Source: Brevibacillus fulvus (GTDB lineage Bacteria; Bacillota; Bacilli; Brevibacillales; Brevibacillaceae). Taken from it: a DNA stretch of 63,034 nt. A model generated the notes under the pieces. It had not been told where the DNA came from, did no database searches, and saw only the letters and a program-made list of their open reading frames with translations. The DNA is taken from assembly GCF_016908525.1 (NCBI RefSeq), contig NZ_JAFBEB010000016.1:1-63034 (forward strand). The letters run 5' to 3'. The position numbers and the translations under genes are program-made. Below, piece after piece: positions 18,529 through 28,109 of this stretch (its first letter is position 1; every line of letters begins with the position of its first letter).

Positions 18529-20271
18529 ATGGACCTTCTGCTGCAAAATGTTTGGAACACGTTTTTTGACTGCCTCCTGCTCGTCAATGAGGAGGGCAGC
18601 ATCCTGGATCTCAATCGGCCTGCCGCCCGCCTGTTTTCCGGGAGCCCTCATACACTCATCGGCTCTTCCGTGTTTGAGTTGATTCCGTCCGAAGAATTTA
18701 AAAAGAGCCTGCAGAACAGGAAAGGAAAAACGGGGGTTCCCATCTCTTTAGGCACCCAGCAGCTGGTCGGGAATATTTCGTTCCTGGAAGAGAGCGGATG
18801 CTATTTGCTCGCGCTGAAAAATATTACCCAAACCCAGCAGCTTCAGCATCAGATTCAGGAGCTGCACGAGGTCATGCAAAGGTTCGATCTCATCCTGGAT
18901 CAGCTGGATGAGGGGGTCTGCGTCATTGACCAGCACGGAAAAATCCTTTTCTACAACCGGAAAATGGGCGAAGTCGATCTCTTGGAACCGGAGTCTGTCC
19001 GCAACAGGCGGGTGCAGGATGTCTGGAACGTAGATGAAACGACCAGCACCCTGTTGACCGCTCTTAGGACGGGACGGACTCTCAGCCAGCGGGAAACGCA
19101 TTTTGCCACGAACGGAAAGGCGGTAACCACGCTGACGAAAACCGTTCCTTTATACATGGGGGCGCGGAAAAGCGGAGCGATGGAAATTTGCAAAGATATT
19201 TCTGAGCAAAAGCAGCTGACGGAAACGATCATGCAGTTGCAGAAGCAGAATCCCGGCGAATCCGCTGCTCCCTCCTCCCTGCAGGCGAAGAACAATACGC
19301 GGTTTCATTTTACCAGCATTATCTTTTCCAGCCGGGAGATGAGGCAAACCGTCGAACAGGCCCGCAGGGCGGCACGGTCCGGATCAAACATCTTGATCGT
19401 AGGGGAAACGGGAACCGGAAAAGAATTGTTTGCCCAAAGCATCCATAATGAGAGCCCCCGGAAACAAAAGCCGTTCATCGCCCAAAACTGTGCCGCCTTG
19501 CCGGAAACACTGCTGGAAGGATTGCTGTTCGGTACGACGGTGGGAAGTTTTACGGGAGCAGTGGACCGCGCCGGTCTGTTTGAACAGGCCCATGGGGGAA
19601 CCCTTTTGCTGGATGAGGTCAACTCGATGGGCATCGATCTGCAGGCGAAGCTGCTTCGCGTGCTGCAGGAGCGGAAAATTCAGCGATTGGGTTCATCAAA
19701 AACGGTGGATGTTGATGTCCGGGTCGTTGCGACGATTAATGAAGATCCCCTGGAGGCGATCGCCAACGGCCGGCTTCGGGAGGATTTGTACTACCGGTTG
19801 GGCGTCGTGAATCTGGTGATTCCCCCCTTGCGGAACCGGAAGGACGACATTCCCGTATTGATCCGCCACTTTATTGAAAAGCATGCCAAAGCCCTGGATG
19901 TAACGGTGGAGGGAATCGAACCGGATGTCTTTCAGTTTTTCATGAACTTTCCGTGGCCAGGAAACGTGCGCCAGTTGGAGCATGTGATTGAGGGGTGCCT
20001 GAATCTGGTGTATGACGAGCGGACCATCTGCTTTGACCACCTGCCCCCGATCCTCAAGCAAAAAATGCTGCAGCGGGCGATCCCCCCTGCGGAAGAACAG
20101 CTGTCGAGACTGGACGGCAGCTTGCCTGAACAGATTGAAAAACTGGAACGCCTGATGATCGAGCAGGCCTTGAAAGAATCCGGAGGCAATATCACGAAAG
20201 CCAGTGAACAGCTGGGCATTTCCCGACAGAATCTCAATTACAAGCTGAAAAAATATAAATTTTTTGGGTAA
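18529..20271 (+). CDS. Sigma-54-dependent PAS/AAA+ transcription activator (RocR-like)
   Basis: A 580-residue enhancer-binding protein. The start at 18529 is chosen for the GGAGGTGAT 4-5 bases ahead; an ATG at 18514 would place that site inside the gene. Two PAS-like sensor regions occupy about 1-230, the AAA+ domain about 265-490 (Walker A GETGTGKE, Walker B GGTLLLDEVN, R-finger region), and a Fis-type helix-turn-helix ends the protein (NITKASEQLGISRQNLNYKLKKY). The sigma-54-contacting loop reads GSFTGA instead of the usual GAFTGA. No receiver domain is present, so a small ligand bound by the PAS domains is the likely signal. It should activate the divergent operon. Confidence 0.88.
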   Translation: MDLLLQNVWNTFFDCLLLVNEEGSILDLNRPAARLFSGSPHTLIGSSVFELIPSEEFKKSLQNRKGKTGVPISLGTQQLVGNISFLEESGCYLLALKNITQTQQLQHQIQELHEVMQRFDLILDQLDEGVCVIDQHGKILFYNRKMGEVDLLEPESVRNRRVQDVWNVDETTSTLLTALRTGRTLSQRETHFATNGKAVTTLTKTVPLYMGARKSGAMEICKDISEQKQLTETIMQLQKQNPGESAAPSSLQAKNNTRFHFTSIIFSSREMRQTVEQARRAARSGSNILIVGETGTGKELFAQSIHNESPRKQKPFIAQNCAALPETLLEGLLFGTTVGSFTGAVDRAGLFEQAHGGTLLLDEVNSMGIDLQAKLLRVLQERKIQRLGSSKTVDVDVRVVATINEDPLEAIANGRLREDLYYRLGVVNLVIPPLRNRKDDIPVLIRHFIEKHAKALDVTVEGIEPDVFQFFMNFPWPGNVRQLEHVIEGCLNLVYDERTICFDHLPPILKQKMLQRAIPPAEEQLSRLDGSLPEQIEKLERLMIEQALKESGGNITKASEQLGISRQNLNYKLKKYKFFG

Positions 20272-20289
20272 GGAAAAGGAGGATCCCCC

Positions 20290-21618
20290 ATGTCTCATCC
20301 GTTTCTCGCCGCCGAAGATCAGTTGATTGCCAATGCACTGAAAATCCGTTTTTATCCGATCGCCGTCCAATCCGCCAAAGGGACCCGCATCACCGATCAG
20401 GATGGCAAGAGTTACCTGGACTTGACCGCAGGTTGGGCCGTGGCAGGCATCGGCTACGGACACCCGCGCATCAGCTCCAAAATCAAGATTTCCTATGAAA
20501 GGCTGTCGTTTACTTCCCAGCTGTCGGCCCCTGAGCCCACGATGCTTTCCCTGGCGCAAGAGCTGGTGAACATGACTCCGGGCTCTTTTCCGAAGAAAGT
20601 GTGGTTCGGCCACTCCGGGTCTGATGCCAATGACTGTGTCGCCAAGCTGGTTCCCCTAGCCAAAAAACGCGCGCGTATGATTTCTTTTATGGGCTCCTAT
20701 CACGGACAGACGATGGGTTCCCTTTCCCTGTCCGGGCATCCGGCGCAGACCCGTTTCATCGGAAGCGGGAATGTGGTCAAGATCCCTTACCCCAATCCCT
20801 ATCGACCGCCGTTTGGTGAAACGCCCCGCTTGACGGAACAGATTCTGCAATATGTGGAACAGGAAGTCTTCCGGACGATCTGTCCTCCCGAAGATACGGC
20901 CGGGATCATCGTAGAAGGCATTCAAAGCGACGGGGGGCTGATTGTGCCTCCTGACGATTTTCTGCCCGGCCTCCAGGAGCTGTGCCGCCGCTATGACATG
21001 GAACTGATCTTTGATGAGGTGAAGGTCGGTTTGGGGCGGACAGGAAAATGGTTTTCCTTTGATCATGAGAATCTCGTGCCAGATGTGGTGGTCCTGGGCA
21101 AATCCCTGGGCGCAGGCCTGCCCATCAGCGCTGTTGTGGCAAAGCAGGAGATTCTCGACGTCGGTACAGGCATCCATATGTTTACCGCCAGCGGAAATCC
21201 GGTCAGCTGCTCCGCGGCCCTGGAAAACATCCGGATCATCCAGGAGGAAGGGTTGATTGAGCGGGCGCGGGTGAACGGGGAATATTTTCTGAAGCGGCTC
21301 AAAGAGCTTCAAGCGAAAGTTGAATGGATCGGGGATGTCAGGGGACGAGGGCTGGCGATCGGCGTAGAACTGGTGGAAGACCGAGTGACCAAAGCGCCGG
21401 CGGCAGAAAAAACGGCGGCCGTCTGCTACCGCTGCTTTGAACTGGGGCTGCTTGTGTTTTACGTGGGGATTCACAGCAATGTGATCGAGATCACCCCACC
21501 GCTCGTGATTTCCAGGGAAGAGATTGATCTGGCTGTGGAGGTTTTGGATCAGGCCTTCTCGGATCTGGCCGAGAAAAAAATTAACATGGATGCGGTCAGG
21601 CAGTATGCGGGGTGGTAA
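20290..21618 (+). CDS. Class III PLP-dependent aminotransferase
   Basis: A 442-residue fold-type I aminotransferase with the class III features AGWAVAGIGYGHPRI, FGHSGSDANDCVAKL, GSYHGQTMGSLSLSGH, LIFDEVKVGLGRTG and the PLP-lysine motif VLGKSLGAGLPISA. It resembles 4-aminobutyrate or acetylornithine/diaminobutyrate-type enzymes. It begins 18 bases after the activator stop with AAGGAGGA ahead of ATG, so it is probably co-transcribed with the regulator. It is likely to transaminate the amine handled by the divergent operon. The exact substrate is open. Confidence 0.85.
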   Translation: MSHPFLAAEDQLIANALKIRFYPIAVQSAKGTRITDQDGKSYLDLTAGWAVAGIGYGHPRISSKIKISYERLSFTSQLSAPEPTMLSLAQELVNMTPGSFPKKVWFGHSGSDANDCVAKLVPLAKKRARMISFMGSYHGQTMGSLSLSGHPAQTRFIGSGNVVKIPYPNPYRPPFGETPRLTEQILQYVEQEVFRTICPPEDTAGIIVEGIQSDGGLIVPPDDFLPGLQELCRRYDMELIFDEVKVGLGRTGKWFSFDHENLVPDVVVLGKSLGAGLPISAVVAKQEILDVGTGIHMFTASGNPVSCSAALENIRIIQEEGLIERARVNGEYFLKRLKELQAKVEWIGDVRGRGLAIGVELVEDRVTKAPAAEKTAAVCYRCFELGLLVFYVGIHSNVIEITPPLVISREEIDLAVEVLDQAFSDLAEKKINMDAVRQYAGW

Positions 21619-21908
21619 AATTCGGGAATGTAAATTTTTTTGTGTAAATGGGTTTTTAACAGGTGAATGGTCACGTGGGCGGCTTTACATGGAGGGGCGG
21701 GCATGATAGGCTCGCTTGCCATGCGATGCATGTTTTACTGGTATCGCCCAATCGCAAGAACTGTTTTGGGGGGATGCATCCCGTGAGCCTGTTGCCTCAG
21801 GCCCACATCTTGGGAGGCATCCTTTTCCTTTTCTGAGATATGGTCATTATATTCGGCATATTTCGGACAGGCAATCCCGTCAGCAATTGGGCATTATCTT
21901 TCGTCAGC

Positions 21909-22164
21909 AACACATATACCCACGGTACCAACTGAGCCAGCTTGACCCAGCGATTTTCTTTATTCAACTTGCCGCCAAACGGCAAGAAAAAATCATCGGG
22001 GAGAAGCAGTTGATTTTCTCGATGAGAGAGAAATTCGTACATTCAGATCCGCTCCATGTGCAAGGAATTTGAAGGGAAATCGTCGATTTCCTTGCACATG
22101 ACTTCGATGAAAACGGGGCAAAACCCTTGTGGTTACTCAATTTTTAATTCGTTCAGCAAGCCCT
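21909..22164 (-). mobile_element. Remnant of IS5-like element (5' end only)
   Basis: The 256 bp match the terminal inverted repeat and the first 45 or so codons (SHRENQLLLPDDFFLPFGGK, NKENRWVKLAQLVPWVY) of the complete copy at 37031-38668. The outer end (complement of AGGGCTTGCTGAAC) is at 22151-22164. The homology breaks off at 21909. Positions 21619-21908 show no gene I trust. Confidence 0.8.
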
Positions 22165-22636
22165 ACTTAATGTTTTCTATTTCTTTACCTGAGTGTATTG
22201 ATAACTTCAATCTTTGAATCATGTACCCGATACCCTTACAATTACTTAAAGGGAAAAAATAATCATAATTTCTTCCAAATGCTTTGGTAACAATATCTGA
22301 ATACTTTTTTCCTCCGAGTATGACAATTTCATCATATCCCCCAAGTCTCTTGTTTATGATTTGCTGCTTTAACGCTTCAATTGTTACGACATCTGGATTT
22401 GGTTTATTGAAAGAGATATTATAATCTCCTGAAACAAAATCAGTTGGAAGCAAAAAACCAAATTTGGCAGATAAAATTACCCAATCATCAAAGAAAGTAG
22501 CTGCGTATTCCTGACAAGCCTTTGCAAAAGACCCGATGTATACATCCTTTGCTTGAATAGCCCCTATATTAGGCTGTTTACGCCATATCTTTGCTGAACC
22601 GCAGGGAGTAACGCATAATCTTTTTTTCATTTTCAC
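22163..22636 (-). CDS. DUF6884-like protein, C-terminus created by an IS end
   Basis: A 157-residue protein. Motifs VTPCGSAKIW, YIGSFAKACQEYA, WVILSAKFGFLLPTDFVSGDYNISF and EIVILGGKKYSDIV fit the DUF6884 group, a Rossmann-like fold found beside nuclease and modification genes; its enzymatic role is not known to me. It is translationally coupled (ATGA) to the GIY-YIG gene. The stop TAG is formed by the first bases of the IS5-like remnant, so a few or many C-terminal residues may have been lost. Confidence 0.55.
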   Translation of the reverse strand: MKMKKRLCVTPCGSAKIWRKQPNIGAIQAKDVYIGSFAKACQEYAATFFDDWVILSAKFGFLLPTDFVSGDYNISFNKPNPDVVTIEALKQQIINKRLGGYDEIVILGGKKYSDIVTKAFGRNYDYFFPLSNCKGIGYMIQRLKLSIHSGKEIENIK

Positions 22637-23298
22637 CGGTTCACTCCTTCTGTATTTAATAGGAAGTCAGGAAATATATCACTTGCCAAGCCAATAAGTA
22701 AATATTCTAGAAAAGTCAACGATGTTGCCCCAAATTCCTTCCAGACACCAACATCTCCTGTTTTCCAAGCAGTTGTCCAAAAGTACACTTCTTTTTTTAA
22801 CTGTGGCTTATCAGAAGGAAACTCATTAAACATCATCGATGCCCATTTTTTGTATTTCTTGGTCTGTTTTTCCTCTGGATGTCCGAAGCACACAACAGCA
22901 CTTAGGTCACCCAGATGATAAGAATAATTGTACCCCCATCTCGCAAAGAACGCCTCATTTTGTATGTTTTTTAGATTTGCAGAGATGTTCTTATTCGCTT
23001 TTCCATATTTCTCTGTTTTTCCTATGTAAAGGGGAATTACATTGTCTCCCTCTTTCCAAAACATAATGTATATTAATCCTTCATATAATTGCGTCCCATT
23101 TTTGTAATCAGCCTCTATCTTATTAACTTCATTAATAATAAGGCTTTTCATTCGCTCGCTTCGTTTCAATACATTACGCCCATTACTACCTTTATTAACA
23201 ATATTAACCGTTAATCCTTCTGTATCAAAAAGAGGAACCGCATTATCTAATATGCTAAATCGCGAACAAAAATCATTCCACAGGTCAAGTTTATTCAT
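22633..23298 (-). CDS. GIY-YIG nuclease-like protein
   Basis: A 221-residue protein. Residues about 75-125 carry the GIY-YIG core: GLIYIMFWKEG followed by PLYIGKTEKYGK, then an aromatic/Arg stretch (FFARWGYNYSYHLGDL) and a late SLTFLEYLLIGL helix that could supply the metal-binding Glu. Such nucleases cut DNA in restriction, repair and mobile-element systems. It is coupled to the DUF6884-like gene, and the two probably work together, perhaps as a small defence pair. Positions 23299-23538 upstream hold no gene. Confidence 0.6.
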   Translation of the reverse strand: MNKLDLWNDFCSRFSILDNAVPLFDTEGLTVNIVNKGSNGRNVLKRSERMKSLIINEVNKIEADYKNGTQLYEGLIYIMFWKEGDNVIPLYIGKTEKYGKANKNISANLKNIQNEAFFARWGYNYSYHLGDLSAVVCFGHPEEKQTKKYKKWASMMFNEFPSDKPQLKKEVYFWTTAWKTGDVGVWKEFGATSLTFLEYLLIGLASDIFPDFLLNTEGVNR

Positions 23299-23538
23299 TT
23301 GTTCTCCCCCGAAACGCTAACTAAGATAACCTTTTGTCAAAACTACCTCTCTCAGTCTAGCCTTTTAAATTTTTATACACAACTGATATATTACTTAGTG
23401 TTAAATAAAAGAAGCGCTTAATAAATTTCACATTAAAAAACAAATGTTACCCAACAATTTTGATGACTTGATTAATAAACAATACTTCGACTTTTGAGCC
23501 AACACTACTGAAGTCAAAAATAGCAAAATTTGATATTT

Positions 23539-24232
23539 TGTGAATGTCAATCAAAATGTTGACCACCGTGCTCATCAAAAAATTGACCACCATGGCAAAA
23601 ATCAATCCACCCGTCGGGTGGGTAACTTTTTCATGATCACGATCTTTGAATGCTCTGCTTAAAGCGATAACTGTCTCCATTCATTGCAAAGATATGGGCA
23701 CGATGGGTAAGTCGATCAACCAGGGCTGACGTCATTTGCTCATCTTTGAAAATCTGTGTCCATTCCGTAAATTCCAGATTGCTGGTAATGATCATGCTTC
23801 CTTTCTCATAGCGGGCCGCACAAAATTGGAATAATAACTCCGCCCCGGTCCGACTCAGAGGGACAAACCCGACTTCATCCAAAATAATCAAATCCGTTTT
23901 CAACCATTGCCTCTCTAGCTGGAGGATTCGCTTTTGGGACTGAGCTTCCATAAGCTCGTTACATATTTTAGCGGCAGTCCAAAACTGAACGGAATAGCCA
24001 TGATGGCAAGCTTCCTTCCCGAGTGCAATGGAGAGATGAGTTTTGCCAGTGCCAGAGTTTCCGATAAACATGATGTTCTCTGCCTTTTCGATGTACTCAC
24101 AACGAGCCAGTTGAAGCAATTTGGGCTTATTGAGGGACGGAATCGCCGAGAATTCAAATTGATCGAGCGTTTTCATGTAAGGGAATTTGGCGTGCTTGAT
24201 GCGACTCGCGATTTGGTTAGCATCCCTTGATC
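23539..24232 (-). mobile_element. Truncated IS21-family element with istB fragment
   Basis: Only the istB end remains. The outer terminus TGTGAATGTCAATCAAAATG begins at 23539 with a second internal repeat after it. The istB frame (23637-24176 and further upstream codons to 24232) has Walker A GNSGTGKT and LIILDEVGFVPLSRTG, but is cut off by the IS256 element and has a one-base deletion near its end (ending QRS instead of ISEIVIM). The same element type reappears inverted at 38948-39265. Confidence 0.8.
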
Positions 24233-25781
24233 AAGTCCATATTTGTGTGTAAATTCTCCCTCGGTTAGAACGCCCCCTTCCGTCCCCCGAAGGAGAAGAC
24301 GCAGGGAGTTCGCCCCCTGCACCCCGTCACTCGCCGTATGGCAGCCCCAGCAATCTCTTGCTGGGTTTTTCAAAAGTGTGTTTCATTCAGCCTGTCAAGG
24401 CTAAATGGAACGCTTCGCGGCCTTGACAGGCTACGTCGGTCAACCGATGCGTGTAACTTTCGAACCGGGAGATCCTGCTTGCGATTCGCGCCATGCAAGA
24501 TAGTCGGACGTATCCAGATACTTCTTCCCACTTGCCCACTTCTCGTCGATCTCCATGAGCAATGCCCCTATCAAGCGGATGGCAGACTCTCGATTCGGAA
24601 AAATCCGAATCACGCGTTCACGGCGGCGGATTTCCTCATTCAACCGCTCCAACGGATTGGTCGTGCGAAGACGCTTGCGGTACTTTTCCGGTAATGCCAA
24701 GACGGCTGTGACATCTTCGAAGCCTGCTTCCAGGACAGCCATGGCTTTCGGCGCTTTCGTTTCATACTCCTCCAGTACCTTCTCTAACAGCATCCGTGCC
24801 GTCTTTGCATCCGGTGCCTCCAGAATGGGGCGAATCCGGCTATGAATCTCGTCCTGCAAGGATTTGGGTGTGGCAGCGAGAATGTTGCGCATGAAGTGCG
24901 TCTGGCATCGCTGCCAGGTCACCCCTTGGAAATTCCTGCGGATGGCTCGAACCAACCCTCCATGGTCATCCGACACGATCAGATCGACGCCTTGTAACCC
25001 ACGGCTTTTCAGCCAGCCAAAAAATTCGCTCCAGCTGGCCTCTGACTCACTGTCACCCAGCATGACGCCTAATACCTCCCGGTATCCGTCGGCATTGACA
25101 CCGATCCCGATGAGAGTGCCGCGTGACCGCACTCGTCCTTCTTCGCGTACTTTCAGGTACAGGGCATCGACGATGACAAAGGGGAACGAAGAAGCGTGCA
25201 GCGGACGGTTATTCCAGGCGGTCACCATGGGATCTAACCGTTTGCAAAGATCGGACACGGTCGATTTGGAAAACTCCGTACCGCACAATTCTTCTGTGAT
25301 CTGGGCCACCTTGCGGGTAGACACACCATGGACGACCATCTCCATGAGAGCCAGCACCAGTGCCTGTTCGCTGAGTTGATAACGGGCGAACAACTCGGTG
25401 GAGAACTTCCCGCCGCGAATGCGAGGGACACGAAGCGTGATCGTACCGACACGTGTAGTCAATTGATGTGGGTATGTACCATTTCGATATGCTTGACGCT
25501 CATCTGTCCGTTCGTAGGGTTCCGCCCCCAACTGTTCGGTCGCCTGTGCCTGCAAGACTTGGTTCAATACGGATTCCAACAACTTGGACACTCCCGAATC
25601 CTGTGAATTGCCGAGAAAAAGCTGATGCAAAAGTTGCGAATCTACGGTAATCTGGTATTGAGCCATTTCAAATTCCCTCTCTTTCGAATGTTATCTAGTC
25701 AACCACATTCTATCCGGAGGGAACTGAAATGGCTCCCTTATTTTTCAGAGAGATTCTGTTTTTACACAATTATACGGACTC
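24233..25781 (-). mobile_element. Complete IS256-family element
   Basis: Ends AAGTCCATATTTGTGTGTAA at 24233 and the inverted ACACAATTATACGGACTC at 25781 share the spaced pattern typical of IS256 ends. No target duplication is seen: the left neighbour is an IS21 remnant and the right neighbour an IS5-like remnant, so the borders were rearranged after or during insertion. Positions 24243-24439 hold the non-coding end of the element. Confidence 0.75.
24440..25666 (-). CDS. IS256-family (mutator-type) transposase
   Basis: A 408-residue transposase of full length. DDE residues: VIVDALYLKV, LIVSDDHGGL and the Glu in TNPLERLNEEIRRRERVIRIFPN, the family's most conserved region. WQRCQTHFMRNIL precedes it. 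The N-terminal helical DNA-binding region includes EPYERTDERQAYRNGTY. It appears functional. Confidence 0.92.
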   Translation of the reverse strand: MAQYQITVDSQLLHQLFLGNSQDSGVSKLLESVLNQVLQAQATEQLGAEPYERTDERQAYRNGTYPHQLTTRVGTITLRVPRIRGGKFSTELFARYQLSEQALVLALMEMVVHGVSTRKVAQITEELCGTEFSKSTVSDLCKRLDPMVTAWNNRPLHASSFPFVIVDALYLKVREEGRVRSRGTLIGIGVNADGYREVLGVMLGDSESEASWSEFFGWLKSRGLQGVDLIVSDDHGGLVRAIRRNFQGVTWQRCQTHFMRNILAATPKSLQDEIHSRIRPILEAPDAKTARMLLEKVLEEYETKAPKAMAVLEAGFEDVTAVLALPEKYRKRLRTTNPLERLNEEIRRRERVIRIFPNRESAIRLIGALLMEIDEKWASGKKYLDTSDYLAWRESQAGSPGSKVTRIG

Positions 25782-26308
25782 AACCGCGATGATCTCGTTG
25801 ATTTCGCGGAGAACTTGCTCGCCCAGACGTTTGCGAAAATGCGTCATGAGCGACGGGTGGAACGGCGGATGATCCTGATAGCCTTCCAGCCCGATGAAAT
25901 ATTGCAGATACGGGTTTTCGACAATCTGCTGGACCGTTTCCCGGTCCGACAGTTGCAAACGTTCCTGAATGATGAGTGCCCCGAGGGCGACACGGATAGA
26001 AACGGCCTTTTGTCCACGAAATGATTTGCGAAAGGATTTGGCATACTTTTTCTCCGCATATACCCACGGCACCAACTGAGCCAGTTTGACCCAGCGATTT
26101 TCTTTATTCAACTTGCCGCCAAACGGCAAGAAGAAATCATCGGGGAGAAGCAATTGGTTTTCACGATGAGAGATATATTCGTACATCCATATCCGCTCCA
26201 TGTGCAAGGAATTTAAAGGGAAATCGTTGATTTCCTTGCACATGAGTTCGATGAAAACGAGGCGAAACCCTTGTGGTTACCGGATTTTTTATCTGTTCAG
26301 CAGCCCCT
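25782..26308 (-). mobile_element. 5' half-fragment of an IS5-like element
   Basis: Carries the outer inverted repeat (complement of AGGGGCTGCTGAAC, ending at 26308) and codons for about the first 155 residues of the transposase (start 26243; ends IIAVE). It is cut by the IS256 end at 25781. Its inner orientation mirrors the complete copy at 37031-38668, so both 5' ends face the defence operon between them. Confidence 0.85.
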
Positions 26309-26383
26309 ACTTATTTAATATTAGGTATTGAAAATGATTGATTGTCCGCGTTGTATATGAATGACTTTATGATTACTTGAATA

Positions 26384-26587
26384 TTACCGTGACAAAGTGG
26401 ACACTTTGAAAGCTGTGCCAAATCCAGTCCTCCTTGGAAAAGAATTTATAAATAATAGTAACATGTTTAAGCTTCGGTATTCGCTATCAGGAAGTTCATT
26501 ACTCTTACTGTTTAGAAAATCCTTGTGAAGCAGGAAGAATGGCCTGCCACAAAGTGCCTCACTCGTCATTCCAAAAACGCTCCTCAT
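26384..26587 (-). CDS. Small hypothetical protein overlapping the HEPN-like gene
   Basis: A possible 67-residue product whose ATG overlaps the stop of the preceding gene (ATGA). No motif is recognised and the reading frame may be accidental. Positions 26309-26383 to the IS border hold nothing clear. Confidence 0.25.
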   Translation of the reverse strand: MRSVFGMTSEALCGRPFFLLHKDFLNSKSNELPDSEYRSLNMLLLFINSFPRRTGFGTAFKVSTLSR

Positions 26588-28050
26588 TCTCTGGCTAATT
26601 TCTTTAAAGCGGCCATTTTTTGAAAAATGCCGCTCTTATGTAAATCAAGCAATATGTTTTTGACTTCATGGGTTTCGTCCAACGTGACCAGCTCGGTGTG
26701 CGCGGCTCGATTCCGGTATCTCGCCGTCTTTTTCCAGCGGTCAAGCAAATAACTCCAATGCTGCAAGCTCCAATCAGGAGGCAAATTATCTGCTTTAATG
26801 TTGAAACGGGCGATCAATTCCGATTGCCCAATCCCCGGGGCCCTCCACTGAACGGGTCCAGCCGGTTGATTCAAATCAATCGGCTTACCGTCGGGAATTT
26901 GCGGAGCGACGATCACCTGCCTGTCCGGCTGATACCGGTTGTAATATTGCGGAAGCGTGATTCCGTATATTTTCCGCAACCATTGTACGACGGATAAATT
27001 AATTTCTTTTTCAAACACTTTCGTGAGGCAAATGAGCCCGGGGGTAAAGTCAAACCGATTCATCTGAGTCGGCTTCAGACTCGTATATTGCGACAAATAG
27101 TCCGTCACCTGCAGGCCGATCCGCAAAATTTCCAAAGTATCGGACTCCAAGACGTGTTCAAAGTGAAACAAATCTTCCGTATCCGTTTTTTTCTTCATTA
27201 GAGCAATGTATTTCGATATTTTCAATGACAAGCTTTCGAGCTGCAAAAATTCTTCCCGCTCCTCAGCATCGCCAACGTCCTGCGGCATTTTTTGCTTCAA
27301 TGAATTTAGCTCGGCCAGCAATCGATGTAAAGTATCGTTTACTTTTCGCTCCGCTTTTTTTCGGACATAGGCATCGATTTGCCGATCGGACACGGCGATA
27401 AAATCCATAATATCGGATAAGGCGGCAGCCATATTTTGATAAAGCGATTCTTTGCCGTAGCCGTTGCAAAGGTTAAGGCCCGCATCGTCCAGCATTTGAA
27501 ACAGGATGCGTTGCGCTTCCGCAGTCTTGCCCTCATTAACCGAATAAGCAAATTGTTCTTGAAACTCGTTCGCCACAGCCGTAAGGCGGGCAAATTGCTC
27601 CGTCACATGCTCCGCGCACGTTTGAACCCAATAAAAGCTTTTCAATTGAAAATTGTTCGTAATGACTAGCACTGGCAGCTGCTCCGCAGGAATATCGAGC
27701 GCCTCGGCCAATGAGGATGCCGTCAAGCTTTGCTTAGCCGCACTTAAAGTATCGCTCTCCCACGTGCGAAAAAAATGAACGTGCTCTCTATGCACGGCAC
27801 GCTGCTCCCAAATGTCGGGCGGGTTCACCAGCGCAAAAAAGCAAAGATTTTTGCCTGTCATGCTGTGAAACCGATAAAAATCGCCGGTCATTTTTTGATG
27901 AAACTGTCGGTTTTGAACCGGGTCATGAATAAAAAAAGCAAACACGTCAAAAGGCTCGAAGGCCATTTTCGCCATGTCGTATTCGTAAGATTTCGGCTCA
28001 TTGTCGGCAAGCGCCCTTAAAATCGTATAGCTCGTAACCGGTACGCCCAT
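26584..28050 (-). CDS. Uncharacterised protein with HEPN-like C-terminus, last main gene of the DISARM-like operon
   Basis: A 488-residue protein starting at 28050 behind GGGAGG. I do not recognise the N-terminal 300 residues, which are alpha/beta then long helical. Near the C-terminus, RNRAAH (about 446-451) inside a helical context fits the R-N-x3-H signature of HEPN domains, which act as RNases or dimerisation modules in many defence and toxin systems. It follows the DrmB-like gene by about 60 bases with no terminator. It could be the effector of the system. Known DISARM loci have DrmC (a phospholipase-D protein) here; no PLD motif (HxK) is seen. Confidence 0.55.
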   Translation of the reverse strand: MGVPVTSYTILRALADNEPKSYEYDMAKMAFEPFDVFAFFIHDPVQNRQFHQKMTGDFYRFHSMTGKNLCFFALVNPPDIWEQRAVHREHVHFFRTWESDTLSAAKQSLTASSLAEALDIPAEQLPVLVITNNFQLKSFYWVQTCAEHVTEQFARLTAVANEFQEQFAYSVNEGKTAEAQRILFQMLDDAGLNLCNGYGKESLYQNMAAALSDIMDFIAVSDRQIDAYVRKKAERKVNDTLHRLLAELNSLKQKMPQDVGDAEEREEFLQLESLSLKISKYIALMKKKTDTEDLFHFEHVLESDTLEILRIGLQVTDYLSQYTSLKPTQMNRFDFTPGLICLTKVFEKEINLSVVQWLRKIYGITLPQYYNRYQPDRQVIVAPQIPDGKPIDLNQPAGPVQWRAPGIGQSELIARFNIKADNLPPDWSLQHWSYLLDRWKKTARYRNRAAHTELVTLDETHEVKNILLDLHKSGIFQKMAALKKLARE

Positions 28051-28109
28051 ATGCCATCCTCCCGTCTTTAAAATGCCTCTTTCCCTCAAAGTGAATGCTC
28101 TAGATACCG

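Noticed and set aside
19696-20613. 305-codon minus-strand frame across the activator and aminotransferase genes
   Set aside because: Spans two well-supported genes on the other strand and has no recognisable motif.
21704-21787. 27-codon frame beginning MIGSLAMRCMFYWYRP behind GGAGGGG
   Set aside because: Good ribosome binding site, but too short, unrecognised and in IS-disturbed sequence.
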